Origin: Biscogniauxia marginata
Lineage: Eukaryota; Ascomycota; Sordariomycetes; Xylariales; Xylariaceae
Reading direction: 5' to 3'
DNA length: 64,000 nucleotides
Assembly (NCBI GenBank): GCA_022695795.1
Contig: MU404155.1
Location: forward strand, 90,139-154,138
Under the pieces are notes generated by a model. The model worked only from the letters and a program-made list of their open reading frames with translations. It was not told the DNA's origin and did no database searches. Below are positions 1 to 10,939 of this stretch, piece after piece (position 1 is the first letter of the stretch; the number at the start of each line of letters is the position of its first letter). Position numbers and translations under genes: made by a program.

Positions 1-681
1 ACGTGTTCCAATACTGTATGTAGCTCGTCAATCAATTGCTGTCTTTCACGGCGCCCGAAACTACGTCTTATGCGTCGCCACTCCCAGTTGACACGTTCCG
101 GTGAGCTATCAGTCCAGTTCGGCTAGGCCTAAGTCAGCAACAAAGATGAAAGGGTGTTTTAATAGGAAGAATAAGAAATAGCCGCTAGATGGTATCGTTG
201 GGTCTACCTTGCTAAATAGAGTCCAATGCTGGGTTGATCAGTTCCTAACATTGATGCTGATGATATCGCGCCTGGAAGCTGTCCCGTACAACACTACGGC
301 CTCAGGGACAGAAGCCCTCCCAAAGAAAATTTACTCAAAACGGTATAAAATACTTGCCTTGCCAGTAGATTCAACGTCTAATTTTTCAATCAGCTTTGCC
401 ACGACTTCTTCCATGCGATCAATGATACTGAGAAACTCAGATTTCTGAGGGTAGAGATCTCGGAGGTGTTCTTGAAGTTCCTGGAGAGATGGTTTCGTGA
501 GCCCGATGCTTCGAAGAGCGATATTAAGTTGTTCTTGCTGTATAAAAACATTCATTCGGATAGTCGTGATGGTCGACTTGTATCTCCAATAGTCTCTGGC
601 TGGATCTAGGCACCTCTTGTAATTGTCAAGGACGTACAATGCAATGGGAATGCCGCCTAGTACAACTCCTGCAACCTCCAT
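1..681 (-). CDS. DUF7580-type fungal protein, N-terminal part (runs off left edge)
   Basis: The gene reads leftward from an ATG at 681 and is cut by the window edge. Exon 1 is 358-681 (108 residues) and exon 2 is 1-122. The N-terminus reads MEVAGVVLGGIPIAL, a hydrophobic start typical of fungal DUF7580 proteins, whose role is unknown; some related helical N-termini occur in fungal incompatibility proteins. Exon 1 ends in ...VESTGK and exon 2 resumes PNWTDSSPERVNWEWRR, which matches the family pattern as I recall it (P-E-R-V-x-W-E-W-R-R). The join needs a GC donor (GCAAGT at 352-357) and the acceptor CCTAG just right of 122, so this is a GC-AG intron of 235 bp in phase 0. It is divergent from the C2H2-type gene starting at 1171. 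The family call is from recollection and no function can be stated. Confidence 0.7.
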
Positions 682-1170
682 GATGTAGGTTTAGCGACGA
701 ATGTTGTAGTTTAAGCCCTTCCGATGTAAGAAAGTTTAGTCGAGGAAAGGTGTACAATATTTACAAGACTCGTCATCGTAGTTATTCTACATCGGCTTTC
801 TCGGCTGGTAATTGATACGGTAAAGGCGGCTATGAACATTTCTGCCCCAGCCTGGATGTATGCATGCTTACTTAACCCTCTACCGAACCGGGTTGTCATG
901 CTGCTACTTAAGTGCCCTGGCACCTGACTTGTCTTCCACATGAATAAGATCTCCAACATCTGCCATGTGATCCTCATACCCGATCGAAGATGCTGTACAA
1001 ATAACTGACTAGATTGCTTTGAAGAAACTTGGGTCTATAGATGAGATACTTTACATTCATCTCACTAGGATAATACCTAGAACTCATATCGCAAGCGTTG
1101 TCACCCCGAACTCATTATCTTAGATCGAACGAAGATTAACGTCAGCCCTACTCACAACTATCGGCATATC
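682..1170. other. Intergenic region between two divergent starts
   Basis: These 489 bases separate the DUF7580-type start (681, minus) from the C2H2-type start (1171, plus) and probably hold both promoters. Short ORFs here have no recognisable family pattern. I could not assign TATA or CCAAT elements with confidence. Confidence 0.5.
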
Positions 1171-2515
1171 ATGGACCTTGCAAACGAAATAACCTCCGCT
1201 AAGTCATTCCCCAACGCGGTCCTTCCAGAGCCATCTAGCTTCGAGGTTCGCGATAAATTTGAGCAGTGTCTCACCCTATACAAGGCTCTGTTACTGTCAC
1301 TCGGCGAAGTTAACTGCCGTGTAGTAGCTCTTGGACAGGTTGACGTCCAGAGAGCCCTCGAGGAATATGGCCGTCTCAAGATATGGGGTCAACAGACAAA
1401 AGCGACACTTTCAACTCAAGGATCGGCTGGTTTGGACATGTCACTTCGCCACGAACCTCAAATACGAGAGGGCTTGTTGGAAATATTAGCCCAAATTTCA
1501 CACCAACTAGACCTTGGTAAGCTTTTCCGTTTTAGTTATAAGGGACAACAAGTTGGTTTCCTTTTTACTGCTTGAAGCCTTTGATAGGCATAGATAGGTC
1601 TCAGACCAACCTCGTGGATTACAGAAGACTAACTTTCCAGTAGCAATATTTATCACCCAAAAGGTTCCAGGCACCTACCTCAATCCATCGGATCAAGGGT
1701 CAGTCAGCAGCTTAAGTTCATCAAGTGAATACTCGTCGGACAGTTGTTCAGAAGGAGAAAGCGAAGCCCGACCTCGAGTTACCAAAATCGAAGTCTTGAT
1801 GTCCCATATATTTGAGAAGATTCAGCTTCTCTATAATCTTGGAAGTTTGCTTCGCCGCCCTGGACTCTCAGGAAGATATTTGAAATCATCTAACAATACT
1901 ACACTATCGCCTACAGAATTGTACGATTTACAATATGTGGAAGAGAAACTCCGCCAATGGAAGCGCGATTGTAATAGCTTTGACTGGAATTCACCAGAAG
2001 AAGAGAAAGGCGTCACAGAAGAAGAGATTAAATCGAGAGTGTCGGGAATTGATCTCAACAGCCCAACATCCATCCTTAGTCGAAGGTCCGCCAAGGCTAA
2101 TTCACAACGGCGAAAGCAATTCAAGTACTGGGAGAAACATCCATATCAGGCACCACCAGACAAAACTCTAGATAAACAACCTGCTGTGTTCCCTGAAGCC
2201 AGAGATCCTGATGATGCAGATCAGCCATTTATCGAAGACACGGCTACAACGGTGAAAGCTTCAGAGAAAACGGGGACCCTATCGGTGAAAACGACCCCAA
2301 CAGCACATAGTTTTTCGACTATTGCGAAGTCAGCCATTTTCGAACCAGCATCAAATAGTCATACTCGTACTATACACGCGGAATCAGTTCTGGCAGGGAA
2401 ATCAACAACTAGGGTGCCCCCAGTGCCAGCCCATTCAGAGGCTCAATTTCAATGCCCCTGTTGTGGCATGAATTTGGATGGGTTCCTCATGAAGAATAGG
2501 ATGACTTGGAAGTAG
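1171..2515 (+). CDS. Fungal C2H2-type protein, C-terminally truncated (possible pseudogene)
   Basis: Exons are 1171-1516 and 1641-2515, giving 406 residues. The 124-bp intron has a GTAAGC donor, a CTAAC branch site and a TTCCAG acceptor. The N-terminal part (FEQCLTLYKALL, then a Ser-rich stretch, then FEKIQLLYNLGSLLRRP and GRYLKSS) matches a large family of fungal C2H2 proteins that carry this helical region before several zinc fingers. The protein reaches the first finger (FQCPCCGMNLDGF) and stops at TAG directly after MTWK, where family members continue with a His pair and further fingers. The next kilobase encodes no finger residues in any frame that I can see. The finger domain is therefore missing, and loss of the 3' part is the simplest explanation. 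Function is unknown; family members are often called transcription factors without proof. Confidence 0.65.
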
Positions 2516-3516
2516 GTTCTTCCCAGGAGGGGGGGGGGGAGGCGTCTTAGTAGCGGTGGCGTGAGGCACTTTAAAAGACAGACCACTTCCAACACCAATT
2601 CTCTCACTTGGATTAATCGCGACAAATATGTACTTAGCTAGGTCAAGGGCAGATCCAGGAGAACAGGAAAAAGTAAATGTAGTTGGTCACTTTGGACTAA
2701 ATTTGCACAAGCCGACTCGAACAAGTTCCCTGATAAGCATGCCTAGGTATCTATCTCAAGATCCGAGAATCCAAGTCAATCCTACGGGCTCGGATATAGG
2801 AATCGCGTCCCTACGTAAAACTAGTTAATGAGTCGAAGGAAGAAAGAAGAGCGAGAAAGCAAGAATCACATGCTCCTCGACTTGGCATATCCTCTGGACG
2901 AGCCCTGAGCTATGCTATGGAGCCGAGGGTGAAGTGGCAACAGGAAGACAATAAGAGAGTTATGATCGAAACTTCTGCAGACTCGATAGCGCCATAGAGG
3001 ATCGGAATCCTACCTTAAGTTGACTAACTAAACTAACGTCTTCCCCCCCCCCCCCCCCCCTTCTTTTCTAATTTACGTCAAACCGGGCTAATTAGGTACA
3101 TGCTTACATACGGTAGTTAAGAAAGGATGAGACCGACGTCGAATCCTACGCTACGCTGCAATACGGATAAAAAAAAAGGAAGAAAAAAGCAAGCCACGGT
3201 TGCATCGGCATGAGTACCAAGTTAGACCAGTATGTGTGCCCAGTCTGCTAAAAGAAAACATTAAGTACGTAACGGGCAAAAGCCAAGGTTCCGCGTAGTG
3301 GGTTATATGTACGATACGTAAGCTAGCAGCTAGCCGGTGTTCTATGATCGAGGCTAACTAACATCCACGATACTATATAGATAGACCGACCTAGGCTAGG
3401 TAGAACCCACATCTATCTATCTGTCTTCACTACATTCCTTATATACATATCGAAAGAAAGAAAGAAAGAAACAATATTATTTTATCCTTACGAGAGAGAT
3501 AATAAACCTAGTAATC
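2516..3516. other. Intergenic region with long G and C runs
   Basis: No convincing gene is present. The stretch has an 11-base G run at 2529-2539, an 18-base C run at 3043-3060 and GAAA-type repeats near 3451-3470. The missing zinc-finger part of the upstream gene was searched for here and not found. The last few hundred bases probably include the promoter and 5' leader of the methyltransferase that starts at 3517. Confidence 0.5.
3043..3060. repeat. Poly-C homopolymer, 18 bases
   Basis: An uninterrupted run of 18 C lies between two unrelated sequences in non-coding DNA. Its true length is uncertain, because such runs are error-prone in both replication and sequencing. Confidence 0.9.
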
Positions 3517-5597
3517 ATGGACGATAGCACCACGATGGACATCGACCGGGCGGCGGAGGAGGCCTCGAGGCCCGGGGAAGTAGGAGGAGCCGCGTCGCCG
3601 CCGTCGATATCACCACAGCAGCACCATAATCAACAGAACCTCCCGCCACGCCCGCAGCAAGAACCGGAGCAGCAGGCAATCATCAACGAGCTCGAGGTGG
3701 ACTCGAACCGGTCCGACAACGACTCCTCTCTGGGTTCCGACATATCCTCGTGAGGCTTTTTCATTTTATTTCAAATTTCCTTTTTTCCCCCTCCTTTTTA
3801 TATATATAACCATCCCGATCTCACCACTTCTTAAACTCAACCGACCACCCATCTATTATCATCAAGATGGAATAGGGAAGGAAGGGTGGGAAGGATTTGT
3901 TGTGGCTAGCTCACATTTTGCTTTACTTGACTGACTTACTTACCTTTTCACTTTACTTTCCAGCATATCGTCGACGATGCGGAGCGAAGATTTCGAGTTC
4001 CGCTTCGAGAATGGCCGGCGGTACCAGAGCAAGAACGCCATGTATCACCTGCCGAACGACATCGTGCGTGCCATCCCCTTTTTTTCTTTCCTTTTTGCTT
4101 TTCCATAGAGGAAACACTTCTTTCAACCAATCTCTCTCATATCCACAACTTATACATATATTTGTATGCATGCAATAATAATAATGTATACGCACATTAC
4201 TCGGGTAGTTACCTAACTAACACCTTTCATTGCGTGTTGGCGCTTTCTTAGCAAGAAATGGATCGGCTCGAGCTGCAGCATTTGATATGGATGCAGAGTA
4301 AGTGAGAAGAAGATGATAATGAAACATTTGAGTAGACTTACTTACCTCTGCCCCCGCCCTCCCTATCTGCAACTCTCTTAGTAAATATACGCATACGATT
4401 CCCAAAAGGAGTTGCTAGCTAACCCCCGATTTCCCCCAGTGCTCGGCGGCAGACATGCGCTCGCTCCCCTGGACCAGACTCAGCTAACCCACGTCCTCGA
4501 CGTCGGGTGCGGGACCGGTAGTACGCTTTCTTCCTTTTCTTTCCTTCTTTTCCTCATCTATCTCATACTCGACCCGCCAACTAACTTTCCCATCCGCTCT
4601 GCAGACTGGACGATAGAGTTCGCCAACCTGCACCCAGACGTCCAGGTCCTCGGGACAGACCTGAGCCCCATCCAGCCCGAGTGGGTGCCGTCCAACTGTT
4701 CCTTCTTCATCGACGACGCGACGCACGACTGGTCGTTCCACCAGCGCTTCGACTACGTCCACAGCCGCGCCCTATCAATGGGCATCGGGGACTGGGACCG
4801 GTTCGTCGAGCAGGCGTACGACTTCCTGCAGCCGGGTGGCTTCATAGAGTTGCAGGTAAGTAAAACTGTGAATTCATATGTGTACCTATTACAGCACAAC
4901 ATCACATTGATACCGTAATCACACCCGAAATAATTAAAGGAGCAGCAGCATTATCATCATCATGCATAGCTCGCTCTAGTTCACCTTACCCCAAAATCCG
5001 CTCACGTTGTCGGTGTTGCATCACCGCTGATGGGTAAGCGCAGGAATTCCACCTACCGCTAGAGAGCCCAGACGGCTCGCTGGAGGGCTCAGCGCTGCGG
5101 ACGTGGGGGGAGAAGGTCCGGACCATATGTGGACGTCTCGGCATCGACACGATGGCCGCGCTGGGACACGCGGACCGCCTGCGGCGCAAGGGGTTCCGGG
5201 AAGTTGACGAGAAACACCTGCTCTGCCCGCTGGGGCCGTGGGCCAAGGGGCAGCGACAGAAACGCATCGGTTGGATGGCCCGTAAGGATCTCTACGAGGG
5301 CATCGACGCCATTAGTAAGAGGCTGTTTTTGATAATGGGCGATACGGAAGAGGAGGTGGATGCCTTCCTTGAGAAGTGCAAAGAGGAACTCTTGGATCCA
5401 GCGGTAAGAACCACCCGACCCCCGGTTTCTTGTCTTTTCTTTTTCTTTTCGCCTCTGGAGCACAATGTTGAAGAAACCCCGGCACAGATACACCCGTGCA
5501 TGTCCCTGTAAGTAATCCTAGGCAAACCAGATGTTCAAAATGATGCACTAATTATCATAGTGATATAACTTGGGGACAACGGCCATTGGAAAGTTAG
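3517..5597 (+). CDS. LaeA-like SAM-dependent methyltransferase
   Basis: Eight exons give 374 residues: 3517-3749, 3964-4063, 4252-4297, 4440-4517, 4605-4855, 5044-5403, 5488-5507 and 5561-5597. All phases agree. The disordered acidic N-terminus ends in the family signature SLGSDISS, followed by FRFENGRRYQ and YHLPND, then the SAM-binding motif VLDVGCGTG (about residues 145-153), LGTDLSPIQPEWVP, FDYVHSR, LQPGGFIELQ and a C-terminal WGQRP. This order is that of fungal class I methyltransferases related to LaeA and to TAM-domain proteins. Some family members regulate secondary metabolism, but most are uncharacterised and the substrate cannot be read from sequence. The last two exons are only 20 and 37 nt long; skipping them would replace the family C-terminus with unrelated residues. 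No biosynthetic cluster flanks the gene. It converges on COX11, 188 bp away. Confidence 0.88.
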
Positions 5598-5785
5598 TAT
5601 GAATCGCAGCTGAAAGAACCTCACGGGGGTGATATCGTAAACCTGGAGAGTAATCTAGCGGGCAGGCTATCGTGCTCGAAGGGTAACGGTTATGAAATGT
5701 ACAAATTCTGGTAGCCCAATCTCTCATGAGAATGATGACCTGTAGATAGCGGTGATTTCACAGTACCATATATATATGTACATGT

Positions 5786-6941
5786 CTATGTTGACGTTGT
5801 CGGGAACAACTTGAAATTCCCATTATTATCATATCTCGCCTCTATACAAAGACTTGTTTAGCCCATAATCGCATAACCGACTTACCCACACGGGAGAAGA
5901 CAACTAGATCTTTTGTATCTCAAGATAGAGAGAAGAAGAAATTGAGGAGAGAGAGAGAAGGAGGTAAAGTGCACTTACTAAAGAACGTATAATTCAGCGT
6001 GACCTCGTTGATGCCCCTCATGTTGATGTCGTTCAGCAGGTCGGGGTCGAGGTAGAAGAAGACGGGCATGTCGACGGTCTCGCCGGCGTTGAGGCGCTGC
6101 TCCTCGAAGCAGAAGCACTGAATCTTGCTGAAGTAGGGGGCGACCTGGGCCGGGGTGACGCTGTACGTCGCGACGCCGATGATGTCGGCGTCGCTGCGGT
6201 TCGTCGCCGTGTAGAAGGCCAGCGCCGTCTCGCCCGGCAGCACCCGCACCTCGCGCTGCTGCGGCACGAACTTCCACGGCAGCACGTCCGACACGGACGC
6301 GTTGAACGTGACGCGGATCCGCCGCGCGTCCGTCACGGGCACCAGCCGCGACGCCAGGTCCGACGAGTCCCCGCCGTCCGCGCCCCCGTGTCCCGGCGCG
6401 CGCACCGGCTGCCCGCCCCAGCCGGTGGTTTGGCAGATCTTTGCAAGCGGGACAAGTTAGCCAGCTATACTGATCATAATAATTCTCTTCATCTCAAATT
6501 TTGTTTTCTTTATAAACAGATAAGGGGACTTTTAAACCACGCACCATCTTGTACATGGGCACTGAGCCGTAAGATAGGGCGACGGTGCCGAGGATGACGC
6601 TGAGTGTGTAGTACCTACGGAGAACCATTGAGCGCCTCCCTTCTATATGTAGTCCGGTCCCCTCTCGCAGAAGTAATGCCGTGAAGGGAGGGGGGAAAAG
6701 GAGGGGGGGGGACTATTTACATAGTCGTACGGTTCTTGTATTTATAGTACTCCTTCATACGGTCCATCGAGGGGGCGGTGGTGTATTGCTGCGGCTTCGA
6801 CGAGGAGCTATTTGAGACTGCTCTTCGTGCTGTTCGAGGTGGTAGTTGCACCCGGGCGAGTTCTCGGCGGCAAGATGCACATGCCCATGATGACGTGCTG
6901 GCACGTAATGGCCGCCATGGTAATCGGGATAGGTTGTTCAT
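5786..6941 (-). CDS. COX11: Cytochrome c oxidase copper-delivery protein Cox11
   Basis: Exons in reading order are 6721-6941, 6545-6614, 5979-6438 and 5786-5841, giving 268 residues. Cox11 is an inner-membrane protein of mitochondria that delivers copper to the Cu(B) site of cytochrome oxidase subunit 1. The first 65 or so residues are Arg/Ser-rich, like a mitochondrial presequence. A single membrane segment (YYTLSVILGTVALSYGSVP) lies at about residues 75-93. The copper-binding motif CFCFEEQ lies near residues 205-211 and is followed by MPVFFYLDPD. The last exon supplies KARYDNNG and a stop; it is 56 nt long and was found from its TATAG acceptor and phase. The start at 6941 was chosen because it gives the presequence. 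Expected copper ligands are present, so the protein looks functional. Confidence 0.95.
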
Positions 6942-7439
6942 TATGATTTCTGGAGTTGAAGCTCACTGCGAGCTTCTGCTCTGTGGCGTGGTGTCAAAAG
7001 CCGAGTTGGAGCTTTTTAGTGCGATGCTGAACAGTGACAGGGGTCCCCCCTAATTTGAGATCTGCAACCCACTAAGCCTAGAGTTTTAGTGCTGATGCCC
7101 ACTGAAAATAGGTTATCTACTCACTACTGTGGGGGTGGTCAATGCACCCAAGGTTTAAATGCAATTTTTCAGTAGCTACACACCAGATTCCTAGACCATC
7201 AGAATTACAACCGACGTTCGTTTCTTTTTGGTTTGCTTCACCCACTACATCACTACCCTTGACTGCTCAAGATTTAAAGTAAAACATATCATCTAGGATG
7301 GTAACACTCTGATATTCTCATATTTCTATATATATATGCAATAAGGTATCTAAGGAAATATGCCATTTTGAACCACTACCGGTGGTTCGTCGTAAACTTA
7401 TCGTTAATCCTCAAGAGCCTGAGAGCTCCATGGGAGCTA
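6942..7439. other. Intergenic region upstream of COX11
   Basis: These 498 bases hold the probable COX11 promoter and the 3' flank of the flavin-oxidase gene. The ORF that overlaps the COX11 5' end on the plus strand is an antisense shadow. Nothing else is recognised. Confidence 0.5.
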
Positions 7440-9122
7440 TCAGTATCTCATTTTTCTGCCATTCGTGAGTCTTCTGCCCACGCCGTTAACCTGCGCCGAA
7501 ACCCTAGCCTTCGTTGTGCTGAACAATCTTGCCCACAATTCTATCACGAACACCTGAATGATCAATACAAGGACTCTCACAAACCAGTCGACCATGCCAA
7601 TCTCCGGCTCCCTTCCGCGACTATAAGTAGAGTCGATAAATTCGAATGGCAATTTGGCACCGAGATGCTTCTTGGCCACGTATAGCCCACTACTAAACCC
7701 ATCTTCATGGAATCCGTATTTTGTCCATGCGCCCGCATAGCTGATCCCCCGAGTGTTTTGTATCGCCGGTAGCGCCTCCTGTGCTAGGATCGCCGAGGGG
7801 GTATATAGTGGATGTGAGTATGCGTAGCGGCCCTGTACAGTCTCTGGCTTGGGCTCCTGGATGGGGTTCAAAGTGACCAGGACGTCGCCAAAGGCCTCAC
7901 GGGGAATATGTTGCAAGATATTCATGTTGTAAGTCAAAGAGACTTGGTCAATATCTCTTCCCGTCCAGGGCGATGACAAGGTGAGATAGTTCCAGGCAGA
8001 CCAAGAATTCTCCCGCTTAGGCATGTGAGAGAGGTCGGAATGAAGGACACATGTGTTCTCTGACGTCTGGAAGGAAGACATGATCGCCTTCTCTTCCGCA
8101 GTGGCCGAAGGTGCAATAATCTGGTAGGCTTGGTCTCCATGCGTAGCTAGGATAACGTGGTCGAATATTTCAGTCTTTCCATTCTCAAGGTGAAGCCTCA
8201 CCCGGCCATCCTTATCGTTAGTAATGTGCTTCACGGCAGTGTTCAAGAATAAGTGATTCGGTGGAAATCCTCTCATCACCACGTCGATGTAAGACTTCGC
8301 TCCGCCTTCCAATGTGAGCCAGCGAGGTCGTGTTGCGACCGTGCTTAGGAGGTGATGATTCCACCTATGTAAATTGTTATTAATATGAAGAGGGTTAATA
8401 CTCATATATAAGGAACAACTCACATAAACCGGACCAGTGTAATGGCCGGGAATTCCAAAGCACATTTGTCAGGACTTGTGCTCCACACGGCTGCCGCCAT
8501 GGGTATCAGATAGTCATTACGGAATGTGTCAGAGTAGCCCTGCCTATCCAAGTACTGGCCAATTGTCTCCGTACTCCTAGACGACGGCTTGATGCCATTC
8601 GGCTTAGAAGAAGAATGGTGGTCATCTTCCCCCCTCAACAGGTCCAGCGCGAACTGGTTGAATCGGATGATGTCGAAAATCAACCTCCACATTCTCGGCG
8701 AGAAGAGGTTCTTCCTCTGGCAGAACAGGGAATCCAGGCTGGTGCCGGCCCACTCGAATTTCCCGCGGTCTCGCGAAACACCAAAAGTCATCTCAGTCGG
8801 CACAGTAGGCACATTGATCTTCCTCAGGAAATTGATGAAGTTGGCTATGGGAGCGTTAGTACATAAAGACACCTCCGGCGGTGAGTAATTACTGACGGTA
8901 GGTTGCCGTGTTCAGGACGATGAAGCCGGTGTCGACCAGCGTTTTGAATTTGCCCTTCTTCCACTCTACCGTATTCGTGTGGCCACCCAGGCGGTCGGCC
9001 GCCTCATACAAGTAGACATCGTGATGAGTGCGGTTCAGCGCCCACAATGCGCCGATGCCAGCGCAGCCACTCCCGACGATGGCTACCTTCTTCCTAGGAA
9101 CCCAGTTAACCGATGATGTCAT
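7440..9122 (-). CDS. FAD-dependent amine-oxidase-like protein
   Basis: Exons in reading order are 8897-9122, 8424-8844 and 7440-8364, giving 523 residues. The N-terminus has a dinucleotide-binding Rossmann motif (VAIVGSGCAGIGAL, about residues 13-26) with the acidic end of the second strand (YLYEA) and RLGGHTNT, the pattern of flavin-containing amine oxidases. The remainder (MTFGVSRDRGKFEWAG, FSPRMWRLIFDIIRF, NHHLLSTVATRPRW) matches a conserved fungal and bacterial group usually annotated as an NAD/FAD-binding protein; bacterial members are often found beside cyclopropane-fatty-acid synthase genes. The first intron has a weaker GTCAGT donor but restores the family join TATYPNFINF. A hydrophobic segment near the C-terminus (VRVLVLIIQVFVIELWARLF) may be membrane-bound. 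The substrate is not known. Confidence 0.85.
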
Positions 9123-10939
9123 TGATACCGGTGTAACGAAGATGGAAATCTGAGGATTGAGAAAGTTGTGGAAACGGAGACGTCAGGGTGTCTCGTGAAT
9201 ATGTAGAAATTCATTCCATCGACAAACTGCATGTAGGAGTCGCACTCATGATTTGGGCAGGGAAAAGAAGATGCCTCGGAGGAGGGAAGTGGGTTAGGTA
9301 GCTAGCCGAGCATGAGTGGTCATAATGACCATTGCTCAGGCTCCATGATCCACGATTCATCGTGGGTTGACGCATCTGCAGCACATAACAAGTGGAATCT
9401 CTAAGGCAGAACTACTGCAAGCTGGTTCGATCCATTTGGGGGGGGGCTGGTCGAAAGAACACGAAGGGCAGGCTGACGTACAGGTGGTGATCTGGCATTG
9501 CGCTGGGGGGGCCTGATAGGCAGGTGGATGGCGAACCTTGAGAAGGTGGACAGTGGTTGAAACCGAGACCCAATGCCTCAGCAAGACGCTGATAAGCTAG
9601 GTATATAAGGACTGCTATTTGTTGTTGTTACTCTTGCGATATGTATGCTTTGAAACTATTGTCTAACTGAGCCCCACCGCTACAACGGAAGCGTCGGCGG
9701 CGCAGGCGACGCTTAGACCGCCATTGTCTTTGCTACAGTATTTCCCAAGGAACGGATGGAGCACAGTGGGTAACTAGAACATGGGCGCCAAAAGCTGTGC
9801 CCAATCATGAATAATACTGCATGTCGGGCTCTAGTAGCCCACGTTGCTGCTGCTGCTGGCATGGAGAGAGAAAAAAAAGAACTTTGACGTGCTTTTCACA
9901 TGTCAGCCTGAGAACTGTTATATGTGCATGTACTAACCTGGCCTCTGCCCGAGGACGTAGGTATGTAGTTGTTGTCGTGATGATGCGAAGTCTCAACACA
10001 CCCCTTAGCTGTGCATTGGAAGTGGATAAGAGACAACGACAACAAGGTCATACGACCAGATCATCTTTCATTTGCACATGTTTCAAGAGAGCTCCTAGCA
10101 CAATAGGTAGACGACACTTGTCGGTCCTTGCCATGCTGGTCGCTCTCGTCTCGTCTACGAAGTTTGATATCGGGAAATCCGTCCACTAGACACGGGAGGA
10201 AATGTCGAGGCTCAACGGGACCGAATACTCAGAGGCGGCATTCCGAGGAATACCGTCTAATATCCAATTCTTAGAAGCTCCAATTTTGGTCTGCCCGGCT
10301 AATACAACTCTGTATCCGTGAGGAAATATAGGATACAGAGCCTAAATTCTGCATTCCGGGGGTTCAACTTTCATGTGAAGAAGAAAAAGAAGAGAGAAAA
10401 GAGAGAAGAAAAATCGCCAACCCAAATTTGGTTTTCAAGCGGTGATGGGATGTGACGCACAGGCCACATAGTCGCTGAGCCGCACCATTCGCCTGCCCGC
10501 CCCCCGCCCGCAGAGTGGGCTCTATTAGCCCCGCCACATGTGGCTGACCGACTTAGTGCTTGAATGGGAAGAAAGGTGGGTCCGACTTGGTTGCGTCTGG
10601 TCGGATTTGGAATGCCCGGTGCCTGGATGGATCCGTCCTCCTGGGTTGCATACGCAACATCATCAACTCCCGAGACTCCATTCGATCAGCAGACGACAAC
10701 ACGCACGACTCCCAGCCACGAGAATATCAAATCTACTTCTCTAGTCATCGCAGAATCGACCGCCAGCCGCAGACTATCCGTTGAGCCATTCATACCGCCA
10801 TCGTCGCCATCGCCGCCAACTAGGAAGTCTTAAGAGACACACAATAGGTTTCTAGAGGACCTAGTGAGTGCGTACTGGGAAGGAGGCCGAAGGAATCCGC
10901 AGGCGAAAACCGACCGACGACATCACCGTTGCCATCGCG
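9123..10939. other. Long intergenic region
   Basis: About 1.8 kb holds no ORF with a recognisable family pattern. It has purine-rich stretches (10375-10415) and a 7-base G run at 9439-9445. The right end should contain the VTI1 promoter and leader. The reading frame of VTI1 is open upstream to 10868, but the residues there do not resemble the family. Confidence 0.5.

Noticed and set aside
6778..7053. 91-codon ORF upstream of COX11 on the plus strand
   Set aside because: Most of it is antisense to the COX11 presequence exon and the rest has no family pattern.
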